Assembly: GCA_003640385.1 (NCBI GenBank)
Contig: RCAB01000009.1
Span: 1 to 64,000, forward strand
From: Setaria digitata
Lineage: Eukaryota > Nematoda > Chromadorea > Rhabditida > Setariidae
Direction of reading: 5' to 3'
DNA: 64,000 nucleotides
The translations under genes were made by a program, and so were the position numbers. Every line of letters starts with the position of its first letter. Position 1 is the stretch's first letter. Under the pieces are notes generated by a model. It saw only the letters and a program-made list of their open reading frames with translations, made no database searches and was not told the origin of the DNA. Positions 36,382 through 52,500 of this stretch are shown here, in pieces.

Positions 36382-38464
36382 CTATGGGTGAGGCAGAAAA
36401 CATAAAAATAAACTCTAGTTCCAAAACTCATGCAACTCGATTTTCCTCTTTTTCTTTCGGACCACTAAGAGCTCCCTCTCGACCATCTCTCCTCTGTCGC
36501 AAAAGTGATCCAGGACATATGTGATACTTTAATCAAACTCGAATACTGATGTAATGAAGATAGCACAAGCATCGCATTTTTATTGGCATCATAATACATT
36601 ATTGTCGATAACAGCAAAAACTGGAGTGTCGAAGCCAAGCCATCACAGGCTGACTGACAACTATGAAAGAACAGATTTTACCGTAACAGAAAATGTACCA
36701 CCTCATATCACTAAGACAAAAGTGAACAGTGGATAGCGGATTAAAATATGAACTAATCGAGGCATATCACGACTATTTGGTTTTCAAATATTATTGGTCC
36801 TTTTCTTACTCTTCAGTGGCTCCTGCAAGAAAGAGAAGTTTCATGCTGGCACAACAACAGGAGTTTAATTAGTATGTCTTTCTAGCTTTCCTCTCCGACT
36901 ATGCATCAAAATCACCATGGCCCAAAGAAATTCAAATGATAACCAACTATACTTTCAGATCGAAACAAAAAGCTTGCTGAAATGTTTCGCCATTTTCTGT
37001 TATAAAGGCTTAATATTAAGTGAAGTGGAAAATAGAGTAAGATGGAACAAAATGAGCTAATGATTCTCGAAGTGGAAATGTAGCGAAGCAAAATGATTCG
37101 ATATGCAGATAGCGCTTAATAGTAGAGATGGGAAGTGGTGGTTCGAAATGCTTCATATCATTAATTTAGAAGTTAGCTGATGCCATTACTGAAAAGATGA
37201 GCGATGGGGATGATTGAGTTGTGAGTGCTGTGAATGAGGTTGTGCTATCAGCAATAAGAGTTTTAGCCTATTTAAGGAACTAGAAAATGGCAGGGAACAG
37301 TGCTCAAAATTGTGGCCAAAAACATTATTGGCTCTGCGAAAGGTTGGTGATAATTTGAAACAAGATTTTGGATGAATCCATCAAATCCGGTTTAAGAGAC
37401 ATAGCCAGAGTGGCAAACCTGAAGCCAGGTATGCATGAACTGTACAAAATATGCAGCAGAAGTAGTGCACTTTATTACATCGAACGGAAGGTAACAGATT
37501 GACAGAGAACCGGCTAAACGACGAAAACGCAGTTAGTCTGTGGATAACCAACAAATATCGCGTATACTGCATTTGGGAAATATCTGTCTTGGCTGGCAAT
37601 ACTGTTCCCGACATCTGATCCAATGCAGTGCAAATTATCCTAAAGAGGGCTTGTACTTCACTGTACGTAACGTACACGACACTGAGTACATCCAAAACGA
37701 TACTTCACGCCAGAGCACTGTCTCTAGCAGTGGTATTGAAATCAGACCAGGTTTCCTTGCATCAATTTGCCAGATCAAACCTTTTGGTTTTACTGCGAGA
37801 GCAGGGTACTGTTGATAAACAGGTAATGTTACATCATCACTTCTCCAGTATGTTGTTGGGTAGCTTGTTCAGCAGATATCACATGGGACATAGTTAGGAC
37901 AGACAAATCGACTAGAGGCTTCACTTGCTCCCTTCCGCACGGAAATTACTTGAACTGCTGACAACTCTTCCAGAAATGTCCAAGTTTCCTCCCGAATTCA
38001 TGGCCTTGGCCAAAAGTCGGCCCACTTAGAGGGACTACCTGTTGGTACAACACAACTCTTCTTGTCGTTCCTCATTAGCGAGGGAGGAGAGACATTTCCC
38101 GAGCCGGAGTACATCAGCCATCCCGCGGACTGCAGGAGTGGTGCTACTCTCTGTGTCTCTCGACTGCTGTCACCCTACAAAAGTTGTTTCCCTGTAGATG
38201 GTCGATGGCATTTCACTGTTGTTTTGTGGAGGTCAACCTTTCCCCGCCTGTTCGTGGATGGAAATGTGGAGCCTCTGCCCTTTTTCACTTTTGCTTGTCA
38301 TCCTTTCAAGTCTTCAGGAATGTACGACTGCACTTCTACTCTCTATTCCGGTTTCTGTTTATGTGCGAATTATACTGGGTTGATTTTCAGAATATCAAAG
38401 AGGGAAGTGGCAGGCGAAAGTGTTGTTTCCAGTATCATATCATCAGTATTACTTCTCCCAACTG
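36382..38464. other. Upstream region of csk-1
   Basis: No SH3-coding exon or other recognisable exon is found. From about 37.4 to 38.4 kb the sequence is less AT-rich and all three plus frames stay open for 60-136 codons, which is typical of composition rather than coding. One of them contains WHF and LFVDG fragments that I do not consider significant. Confidence 0.45.
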
Positions 38465-41630
<3,166 letters not shown>

Positions 41631-43340
41631 ATTTGAAACTGGAGTATAAAGTTCTGGAGGTGACTTGAATAGTGCGTCCCATCACTTTTCTTGCGTTAAT
41701 TCATCGAGATATTAGATTTGCTTTTTAGGATTTTTTAACAATAGCTTTGTCTGTAAATTGCTGCTTGTGCTACCTTCAGAAATACTAATGGAGGGACCGA
41801 CTGTGCACTCATCATAAATCATATCTGGGTCTAGTGTTGTTGTAGATTAAGAGATGGGTTTCTATGATTAACATTGGCCAATGAATGGAATAGCCGATGT
41901 TTAAACTGTTCAAGTGAGGTGGTGAACAACGAAGAGAGCATTTGAAGGTATTTTCTTACCGAGAGACAGAAAGTCATTTATTAATTTGTTCTATCCCACT
42001 TTTATTTCTACATCTTCCGATGATTGTTATGCGCTTGTCTATCATTATTTAAATTTTATCAATTTATCACATTAGCTTTATCCGAGGACGGGACCAAAAG
42101 ACAGATTGCTTCCTTTAAAAGCTTTTGGGTTTTTATCTCATCGATCCATCTAATGCTTTCCACAAATCCGCACAAAGTTTCTTTGAAGATCCCGTATTTA
42201 TCAATGAGAGAGATCTCAGTAGCTTCAAGTCGACTGGTCGATAATTAGTTAGTCGATTTGTCGAGTTGGAACCTCATATTGCTTATTGTTGCTTATTATG
42301 CTCGTCGTAGATATGATGTGAAATAGTGCTAAGCTTTTTTAAGTGCCTATTTTTTGTTAATGATTATTATAGTCACCAGAAATAAGACTGTGGCCAAGTG
42401 TGCATACGCAGGGAATTGATGTTGAGGAGAGTAGAAGGATGTATTTCTGCAAACAAATATCATATATGTGCATAAGTTGTAGTCCGTGATGAACACTTTC
42501 CACAGAAATAATAAATAATCAGAACAGAATTGTTACTTTGCTTAGAGGGCTTCCATTTCATTCGGGAGGGTAGTGAAAAAAATAAGGAAGCGATATATTT
42601 TGATAGTAGATAGTCATTATCTAATGAAGGGGGAGATAGATAATCAAATAAAGGAGGAGGTAGTAGCTTGTTATGTGCAAATGGAATCATTGAAATATCC
42701 AACTATTTTCGCTCAATTTCGTCACGGTAGTTATACAACTTGTGCAGGTGCTACTTTTCGTTTTTCTGGTTGCTAAGCCGTCATCATTGTGCGATATTTA
42801 TTTCGCTTGCTTTCTACTGTGAGGTTTCACCTATTTCACCTCAGTAAATTTGTACATGATGATCCAAGGAATATGCAATACACGTATATGGCGCATTCCC
42901 ACGTGGATTATTATGAGTTATGAATTTGTAGTTTATATTTGGTGGAAGATTGAGATTTTTAATGCGGATATAATATATATGTATATGAAGCAATAATTGT
43001 AGTACGGTTTGAAACGAATGGCAGTTTGTGGCCGTGGCGTCCAAGGCCATAAACAATATGTTATTGCATCCATCTGACGAACAGCAACATCGCGATAGTT
43101 TCCGTTCCTATGTAGCGGCATACGACACTCGGACATCGGTTTGTTATTTTATTTATGAGCAGGAATTAGTTTTTGATACGAGTTTTGTTGTTTCTCTTAT
43201 TATCTAGAACATATTAAGAACGATATGTATCTGAGAAAGGAGGCGCTTCCTTTATTTTTTTTTAATATAGTTTGTAAAAAATAAAAGTACAACCTCCATG
43301 TATGAAGTTTCAGGAAAAAATAAAAATATAGTCTCCATGT
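41631..43340. other. Interval between csk-1 and the myotubularin gene
   Basis: The first part is probably the csk-1 3' UTR and the end should contain the promoter of the myotubularin gene. Overlapping 67-80 codon frames on both strands at 42460-43136 have no recognisable product. Confidence 0.55.
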
Positions 43341-43353
43341 ATGAAGTTTCAGG
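43294..43353 (+). repeat. 39-bp tandem duplication over the start codon of the myotubularin gene
   Basis: CTCCATGTATGAAGTTTCAGG occurs at 43294-43314 and again at 43333-43353, exactly 39 bp apart. Both copies are preceded by AAAAATAAAA, so the duplicated unit is about 39 bp. Each copy contains ATGAAGTTTCAG. Only the second ATG opens into the gene; the first meets a stop after nine codons. Confidence 0.9.
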
Positions 43354-46300
43354 TTAAGGATGGCAACGAAGTACCGAATTTCGTCCTCTTAAGCGGTGAG
43401 TTTCACGGAAATCCATAGTGATTACATATAGTCTGTAGCTTGCATATCCTTGTTCAGTAACTACAAATGTTCTGAAGTTGAGTTCTATTGTTAAGCTTTT
43501 AGGAGAGATAGTGTCATCACAGTGCGATGACGTGCTGCTCTATCCACCCTTCCAGGAAAATTATTTTGGAAAGCTTTACTGCACGAATTTTCGCATATGT
43601 TTTGTACCACTTACTCAGAAGGTTGCTTATACTTAATACACATTTTAGTATTATTTTTTCCTAAACCTTTCACTATTATTAACATCTTTGTACTGCTTAA
43701 TATTTTCTGTTTGTCTTTTTTTTCTCTTCCACTTTCTTCATTTTTTTCAGCCACCAGACCCGTGTTGTAGTCGGAGCATCATATTTACAGATGACCATCA
43801 GGTACCACTGTGTTCCATTGCTGCTATACACTACTCTCCCACACCCATCAGTTCGTCTTTTACATTTCATTTCAGATTAATTTTGCATTTCTGTTACATT
43901 GTCCGAGAAATGACATTTTGATTAGTTTAAGTAATAGGATTTCTAACTTTTCTGACACCAACAAAAAAGTTCGATCTTAATATATTCAAAGAGCACTACG
44001 CACAAAGCCATTATGTTGACATGTTATTATTTCAAACTTTATTATGGATCAGTGGATGTTCCAGTAAGTCGTTCGCGTACTTCCCCAAAGAAGTATCGAT
44101 TAATGACAGCTCCAGCCTCACAACTTGATATTATTTCTTCGATCAAAATATACACCAAAGTAAGTTCCCTTTATTAGTTTAGAAATTCAGATTTGTTTTT
44201 AGTTTGGAAGGAGTATTAGTTCTCTCCTCTCCTTCCAAACTTACTGTTCTAGCAACTGAAGATATCGTTTCAGGATTTTCGAGTATGGACCTTTGATCTG
44301 CAGCGAAGCCAATTTGCTGTAAATCTCGCAAATAATATTTATCACTTCTCTCGTCCTTCTTCCCTCTCCAATCTGATGCAGCTTTCTTGCGAAGGATTTC
44401 GAAATACACAAGCAGGCATATTTTAAGGATTTTTCCCAACTAAAAATTACTATCACTGCTTATCTTTTTAAAATGTGATATGTTAAAAATTATGATACCT
44501 TTTTAAAATATGATATATGTTCATTTATAAACCGCTCTCTTTCAAGTCATAAGTGACTAACTATTTGATATTCAGCTAAGAACAGTTTATCATAAATTTA
44601 TTTTGAAAGATATGCAACCCATATTCGTTTTCACTTGCAAAGAATATTTCATTATTTACTTGAAAATTGCTCCTAATGAGACGTAACATTGGAATGAAAG
44701 AATGGAAATGATAAGTTGACCTTTTATCACAAGATTAAAAAAGACTAATTTTTTTTATCTTTTTACTTTTCTAATTATATTCCTTAATGGCTCATTTTTG
44801 TTACTAATTTTTGTAGCATGCAACTCACTGCCGTATAACACTGGAAATGACTGGCAAAAGGAACTCCTGCGATGTGGAGGAAATGAAACACGGTGGCGTA
44901 TATGTTTCCTGAGGTCAGAAATATCCAAACAAAAGGCAGTGGTGCCTAGGTATGTACTTTTCTTCCCCAGCATTGTAGCCATTAACTTTTTTACTGTATC
45001 ATTATTTGCATGAAACTTCGTAAGGCTAACATGTATGGTTGCAGTTATCCATTTTGTGTTGTTGTACCGAGTGATCTCTTTGATGTTACGGTGTATGAAA
45101 GTTTAATACCCAATTGGCATAATGGTAGGTTCCCGGTAAGTTGGTTTTCATTGTTAAGAAGAGTGTTTTTTCTTTTAGAACTTCGTCTCTCTACAAACTT
45201 TGTTTCAGGTATGGTGCTGGTCGTCTTCAAATGGCAGTGCACTGCTTCGTTCTTCTACTTGCAACAAGGACCTTAATGCTCAAGAACTGTGGAAAAAGTA
45301 TGTTTTGTCCCCAAAGTTTTACAATCTAATGGCGAAAAGATTGTTCAGATGACGCGATTCATTCGTTTATTCGTTGGCGATTTTTTTTTATTGGGATGAC
45401 CTATTATGCTAATAGCTAAAAATATAATAGCCTATGAGATTGTAGAGTGTTGTGGCCTATATGTCAGGCTCATCCTCATCGTCGACCCCCTCAAGTAATT
45501 GATTGTGACATATCTGCTGTGCGCATATCATCTTCATTTGAAAAGCTTCGCGAACTTTGTTCTATAGGTACTTATTATTTTATATTATGTTAGAACACTG
45601 GTAGAAATCGAGTTTGAAAAAAAAACAGAAATGAAGTAGAGAATAGAATAAAATAATATAAAACAGCGATCTTTGGCGTTTTACTGAACTATTCGTTTAA
45701 AAAGTCATAACAAATGAGAATCAGAGACTAAAAGAGAATCACTGCTGTTCTTTATAGTAAACCTTCAGACTCAGCAGGACGTTTCGTTGAAAGGGAGAAA
45801 GAATGGTACACGTTGGTTGATGATACAGGTTGGTGTGCCTTAGTATTTCGCTGCCTTCAGTTGTCGCGTAAAGTTATTCATCGACTCATCGATAGTCAGC
45901 GGTCCGTTGTTGTGACAGGTTATTCTCCTCATTTCTAAAATAATTTATTGCTTATTGTCAAATCTTTAAATCTTTTCTTATAAGTCTTCATTTGAATCTT
46001 TTTCCTTACGACACTGACAAATGAGAAGTAGAGCATGTCTTTGATATGTATACACATAGTTCTCTTATTCTTATTCAAATCCAGTCAGTCGAATTTACTT
46101 TCTTGAAATTTTCTTAAATAGGTTTTGAAAGGAATGTAATTGTACTTCTAATGATGTGGGAGGGGAGTGTTACAGATCATGATGGGTTCAACACATCGGC
46201 AGTAGTGACATCATTGGTTCAAGTGTGTACGGATCGCTTCTATCGCACAATAACAGGTTTCAGCGCTCTCATAGAGAAAGAGTGGATCGCACTTGGACAT

Positions 46301-48289
46301 CCCTTTGGGCTGAACATGTTTGGCTGCACTCTTGTAGCCAATATCCCGGTTCGAATGTTTTGAACACTAATTATTAATGAATAATTTTTGGTAGGCTATA
46401 TTATTTAGCAGATCAGGCGTTCCTGTATAAGTTTTTATATATGAAGAAACAGTCTTCAGTAAATTACGTGTAACATTTATAATTATGCCAATTATTACAG
46501 CATTCGCGACCACAAGCTTGTACAGCAACTTTCCTTTTGTTCCTGGATTGCATGGCGCAGCTGATACGTCTTCATCCACTCTCATTTGAATACTCACATT
46601 ATTTATTGATTGCAGTTTGGGATCTTTCCATAACTGGTCTCGCCTCGTAAGTTAATTTTTCCGCCTATTTATTTGATAGCTGAAATCAAGCTTTTTTTTT
46701 TTATACTTCTTCCTAAACTTTTTCAGCTCGACATCCATTGTATGTATATCACATTTAACCTTTTTATTTCGAGTACTTTCTATTATTTCATATTCTTTTT
46801 TCTATATGTTGCAGCGGTTTAACTTGCAATTCAGTGAACGATAGATTAGCGCTTTGCAAAACTGACCCAACTTTTCCCCTTTCGCAGTATTATACGTCGA
46901 AGTACTGTCTAATGTTTACCAATGTTCTTTATTCGGCTAATCTTTTGCTTGGTTTTGGTAAGTTTCATTTTTCAGACATTGTGCAATGCATCTTACAGCG
47001 AGCTGTAAGATGCTAATAAGTGGGAAATTTATCTAATTGTAGATTCAATATCAGCTTGTGTGATACGACCTTCTTCTTCTCCTGTTGATGTGCAGTTTTG
47101 GGATGAATGTTATCTTCGATGGGTGCGGCCAGCGAACATATCTGTAAGTTTCCAGATATAGTTTTTTTACCATTATCATCAAAAAACACAAAAATTGCAT
47201 TCTTTATATCAGTTTTCTAGGTGACGTCTGAATTTTCCCTCTTGTAGAACTATTGCTAGAAACTAAGACAAAGAGGGAGGAATAATTAGGTTTTAAAATG
47301 AGATACCAGTCCTTAGTTATGTCCTTGACAGACGGTATCTTTTTTTTTTCTAGAATGAAAACATCCTCCTTTTAAATCTTCCTTTCCAGGAAGGTGGTAT
47401 TCTCACCAGAGATCTAGCACTGAGCTCGATACTCTCATCAGCCGCATCTGTGGCTTATCCAGAATGTAATTCCATTGTTTGGCGGCAGCGTATTCATCCT
47501 GCACTCAATGCAGCGACAGTATGCTTTTTCATGATACTTTGTCTGTCCTAGTCTTTTTTAAGAACTTCACCCTCATTTTCTACCTTTGAAAGATCTTGTC
47601 ATGATTACCTTAGTAAAAAAAAAATTCTGCAACTTGGTGCATTCTACTTTGGCAAAGGAATTTGATTTTGAGTTTTGCTTCACAGATTTTTTTTCTCCCC
47701 TTATACGATATCTCCCAACAACCATTTAAGCACTGAAAAGTCTACAAAGTTGATAGTGTGGCGGAAGATTTCATTGCGGCTTGTTTTAAAATTATTTTCT
47801 TCAGGTCAGTTCGTCTTATCCCTATTCAGATGCTTTGCCGAAAAATGCTCCAGCTTTAAATCAGGCGAGTATTGTATCTGATACTACATCTGAAAAGTCA
47901 TTACGACTGCAATTAGGAAGCAATATTAGCCTCAACCCGAACTCTGCAGTAAGTTTCCGTGTTAAATACTATGTGGAGTAGAAGAATAAAGATTTCTAAC
48001 TATAGTTTGATTTCTGTTTTACATCTCGAAATATCATTCTCTATGGTGGTTGAAGAGGCTAGACAACAATAAGGACTACTTTTCCGGTGTGAGTTCTTGA
48101 AGGTCTTTACGGTTTTACTTGTGTTTATCCTATCTATTTGATTAACTGAATTTTGAGAAGGACGGAAAAGAGAGACGATTTTCAACAGCTTCGCTGATGA
48201 CTCGTGTGGATCGTTTAGTTGAAATGGGTGTGCTGCGTTCTTCATCACCTCGTCCCCGACGCCATTCCCCACCAGGAACTCTTGTGTGA
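43341..48289 (+). CDS. Catalytically inactive myotubularin, MTMR10/11/12 type, seventeen exons, about 709 aa
   Basis: Pseudophosphatase of the myotubularin family. MTMR10-12 lack catalytic residues; MTMR12 is an adaptor for active myotubularins. Exons: 43341-43395, 43503-43621, 43751-43850, 44053-44159, 44274-44415, 44817-44949, 45045-45135, 45209-45297, 45446-45567, 45769-45918, 46122-46348, 46501-46646, 46815-46957, 47043-47143, 47390-47518, 47805-47948, 48158-48289; all phases close. PH-GRAM: LLSGEIV, YFGKLYCTNFRICFV, SSIKIYTKDFRVWTF. Phosphatase-like domain: NDWQKELLRCGGNETRWRIC, FPVWCWSSSNGSALLRS (human MTMR10 MPLWCWSHSNGSALVRM), SLVQVCTDRFYRTITGF, EKEWIALGHPF, ATFLLFLDCMAQL. The active-site HCxxGWDRT loop is replaced by MMWEGSVTDHDGF with no Cys or Arg. 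The end carries CYLRWVRPANIS then a Ser/Arg-rich tail. One intron has a GC donor, and the last acceptor appears to be TTTTGAG. Confidence 0.92.
44416..44816 (+). other. Probable GC-AG intron in the myotubularin gene
   Basis: The exon starting DFRVWTFDLQ stays open to a TAA. The phase required by the next exon (CA TGC AAC) is satisfied only by ending at CAAGCAG followed by GCATAT; no GT gives phase 1 near the end. The exon side (CAG) is a strong match and the acceptor is TTTGTAG. Confidence 0.65.
46988..47013 (+). repeat. Perfect 12-bp inverted repeat in a myotubularin intron
   Basis: GCATCTTACAGC, two bases (GA), then its exact reverse complement. It sits 30-55 nt before the acceptor at 47042. 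Confidence 0.9.
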
Positions 48290-49502
48290 CACAAATATTC
48301 TCACTATTCTTTGTTGTTTTATTATTATTACTGAACAAAGTCAAATGTGCAAGACTTCTGCTTCATTTTCCACGCAGTAATAGTATCCATTATACATGGT
48401 GCTAGGTGTAGTAGTAAATGAATACCCATTTATTTCGCAGCTTTGATATTTCTCCCCTGAACTACTATTAAACAGATGGCTATGTTGCAACACATGAATG
48501 AATATTCTGAATGTATTATGCAGTGCATTAAAGGCACAATGCACTGCGACGTTAGTGACAGTCTGAAATAATTTGAAATTTTTATTAGACTTTCGCATTA
48601 CGTACAAGAAAGCTGTTAAAGCAAGGAAGAAAAAAAAAACAGAATTGTGAGGAAAAGAGTTGTGAAGAAAATTCGTGCAATTTTATAAATGATCAATGCT
48701 TGACACTTGGCAACTGTGTAAAAAGAAATGCGAATTAGGAGAAAGGATGCAAAGAGTGAAACCAAGAACGAAGTTTCGGCTCGTAACTGTCAAGATGCGA
48801 TAAGCAAATATAATGCTGGCATATTAGCAACACTGATAATTTCGCCAAGAAAGGTTATCATTAACTGAACATTTAAAAGACTGAGGAGGTTCGCGCAATG
48901 TCAGGGTATTGTCGAGGACGGTCACAGGTTGACGTAGCACATCCACGCAACGACCTGTACGTCTTTGACGAAGTCCTGCTGACTGAACACAGCAAATTGA
49001 TGCTCATCAAGTCCATCAGTACTTTGCGGTCGACCGGTACTTCCCTGCTTTTCAGTCAAGTTGCTAATGTGCTTGATTAAATGTTGTACGTCTCGTTGCG
49101 GTCTTTTGATTGCCTATTTTGCAGTACGGCGACAGGGTACTTATTTTTGAAGTTTATAGTATGTGTTATTATCGCATGAATGCAGGCACTTAGCATTTCA
49201 TTTTCATGCAGATTAGTCGGTGGCATTTCAGTGGTGGTGTTCAACCCACATGTTCATGTTGAGACTCTGTCTGAGTTTTCTTTTTCTTTTTTTTTAATCT
49301 CAAGTACTTTCTCTTAGAAGATTCTGCTGCTTTATGAAGTTGTCGTGGTGTCATCCATTAGAAATGCTAATTATAGATTTATATATAAGAACAGAAGAAA
49401 GAAAAGTCTTATCATTGATACAGTAATACGAAGAGTGTGTGAAATATTTAGGGAATTTTCTGAGAGTAATCAGTGACAATTGTTAGTTTCAGCAGTTGAA
49501 AA
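48290..49502. other. Interval between the myotubularin and HBS1 genes
   Basis: 3' UTR of the myotubularin gene followed by the 5' region of HBS1. Small frames at 48000-49080 on both strands overlap the preceding gene or lack identity. At 1.2 kb the gap is longer than usual for a nematode operon. Confidence 0.55.
49482..49492 (+). promoter_or_regulatory. Putative trans-splice acceptor of HBS1
   Basis: GTTAGTTTCAG ends 10 nt before the HBS1 ATG at 49503, with no donor visible upstream that would make it a cis intron. Inferred from position only. Confidence 0.45.
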
Positions 49503-52500
49503 ATGTCGCGACATCGCAATATTCGCAACATGAACTACGAAGAAGGTTTGTATTACTGGTATCATTTTTTTTTAGTTGTTACTGATATGTAATGTATAAC
49601 CCTAGCTTTATTTTAAACTATGTCTAAGATTATTTTCTCATCCTTCCTGAAAAAGAAAGTGTTCTGATCCTCCTACGCCAGTCATAACAGTTTGCAGGGT
49701 GGTCCGAGGTACTTCATCAAAATAGAGTTTCCGCATTCCCTTTTGATTTTAACCTACAAAATAGTATATATTTCATATATAAGTAGTGGTATTATGGGTT
49801 AGCTATGAATTGCTGCAATATTTGTGTAGTATTTTAGAACGTGATGACGCCGATGACGATGAATTCCATCGGTATAGCATCTCAACCGACGATGAAGGAG
49901 TTCCTTCTGGCGCAGGTATTTCTTTTTTTTTTTCTTCATTTCATTTAGATGCATTACCTTTAAAACCCTGCGTATATTATGTTGAATGTGTTATGTTTTT
50001 TATGTTGAAATTAAATATGTTGAAATTTCATCATTTGTTGGTGGTTGACATTGCCACCCTTTCTCAGTTTTGCCTTCTTTTCGTAACTCTCTTGAATATT
50101 AAGCTCGACCTCGTACTTTGCAATGACAGAATTCATTATTTCATTGCCGCTGGATAAAATTCAGGAAACAAGAGTCTACAAATCGCATAATTTGTGGAGG
50201 GAATGATTAGTTCATTAATCTACATCAGTTATTATTTTCGAAGGCTTCTGGTGTTCTTTTTCACCATAGAACTGTTTTGTTTCTGCATGAACTTGTTATT
50301 GTTAGGTGCTTTGCAGAAGAATATATATACAAACGATCGCAAACGAACTCCTCCAGTCACAAAGCAGGTTTTTGTATCTCGGACTTCATTGTAGAAGAAG
50401 ATCATTCCGAATTGGTCAATGATGTTATCGATGACTCTGGAGATTCTTACTTCTCAACGGTATATGTTCAAGGACTTCAAAAAGAAGGTCATTGTGAAAA
50501 TGAATGCTTTTCATTCATTCATTTCCTTTCCTTTTCTTTATATTTCTTATAATTATAGTAAAGTTTCCGTATTTTAATATTTGTTTAAAGGTAGCAGAAG
50601 TTATGGAAAACATAAGTCAGTTATAGGTATTGAAAAGGAGATCCGACTTCAGGAACAGGTGATAAAGCGAGAAGCAGAGAAAGCTGATACGGTAAATAAT
50701 TATTTTGTATTGCATAACTAATATTTGTTTGTTTATTAACTTTGATCGAATTTTGATCTGTTTTCTGAAAGAAAATGGATGAAGCAGTCTGTAACCACGT
50801 TTTTTATGAATAAATATTTGCTTAGAAACTACTCTTTCTGAACTTCATTTGTTTGTAGTGTATGTTAATGTTCTTCAGTGTTATTGAACTATGCAATTGA
50901 TGCTTTGTGTTGCCTAGAATGACAATGGTGGGCAGTTATCAGAAGTATCTCGGATAGAAAAATTGCAATTATCAGAAGATGTGGAAAAAAAGATGCGTGG
51001 GAACAAATCTTCGAACCAAATGCTAAAAGCTAGTTCCAGCAGCAGGAGACTAGCCGCTTTGAATGATGCACGAAGTGCTGTTATGCAATCACCTAGGTTA
51101 CTTTGTCGTATACATTTACTATGAATTGTTATTTAGTTTGCTAATTACGAATTGTTGATGAAGAATAGGTATTATTTGCAAAAATAATGAATACGTGGTC
51201 GTTGAACAATCCATGATTATAGTAAAAGATATTTCAGATCAAAACAACCGTTTCAAGAAATAAAGCCAATTGTAAATGTGGTTATCGTTGGCCATGTGGA
51301 TGCCGGTAAAAGTACACTGATCGGACATCTTCTATATCAGGTTTACTTTTAAATGTCAGAAGTACAGATGTACGTCACCGAACGTAGTTTTGGGCTGAAT
51401 AAAAGATGCTCCTAATATTTTAATATTTTTTTTTTTTAAACCACTAGTTGTAATTAACTAATACAAAAATCCCGACTTGTGATGGTAATACAGGAACAAA
51501 TATCGTTTCTGTAAGAGCACATTAATTCTATATCAAGTGTATTTGATATCTCCGTGGCCGTGAGCCTACGATTATTGTTTTTCTAAAGAATGATTCAAAT
51601 TTTGAAACATTAACATATAATTTAATGAGTAACCTTTCTCTCCCTGCTTATGTCAAGGATAAAAGAATGTTCATTTAATCGTAGGTGGGTCGTGTCGATG
51701 AACGGACCATGCATAAATACAAGCAAGAATCAGCTAAAACCGGTAAAGGGTCCTTTGCTTATGCTTGGATTCTTGACGACACACAAGTATATTTCCATCT
51801 CAATACAAGTTTTTTTTTATTTGTGAGAATGAAGCCTTTGTAGTTAATGAGACTCGTTTAAAAATGATACCTGAGCATGAGTTTATGAAATGCATTACCT
51901 TATCCCGATGAATAAGTCTAGCTTAGGAAGAGAGGCAACGAGGTGTAACAATGGATATTGCACGGACAGCTTTCGAAACCGAGCACAGGAAAATTTTCGT
52001 TTTGGATGCACCAGGTCACAAAGACTTTATTCCCAACATGATTACAGGTATTGTATTCTCTCATTTTTTTTTCTCGTTTTCTTGAAACATTATTTTAAGA
52101 CTTTGAATGCTAAAAATATTTTAACATTTTCACGTTTAACAGACTGAAAAACACTGTTTTTTAGTCTGTTAAACGAAATATTGTGCAAGACAAGTCGTGA
52201 GTTATTAATTTATTTGTAAGAGTTTTATGCCTTAGGTGCTGCTGAAGCAGATGCTGGTATATTAGTTATTAATGCAACTCGTGGGGAATTTGAGACTGGT
52301 TTCGATCAGGGAGGCCAGACGAGAGAGCATGCTATTCTACTCAGATCATTAGGTAATTTTCTATTTTATTGTACTGATTGAATCATTTCCATCATTGTAC
52401 AAAGGGCTCATCTCGATGCATATAATTTCGCAATTCATGAATATTTGCTTCTCGTATTACTGGAAGAGATATAAAGAACACTGTGGTTTTCCAGGAGTAG

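Noticed and set aside
46682..46745. Small extra exon (STSI) between two myotubularin exons
   Set aside because: Joining it leads to a stop in the next exon; the direct 46646-46815 junction matches the family (NSVNDRL versus NSPHQRV).
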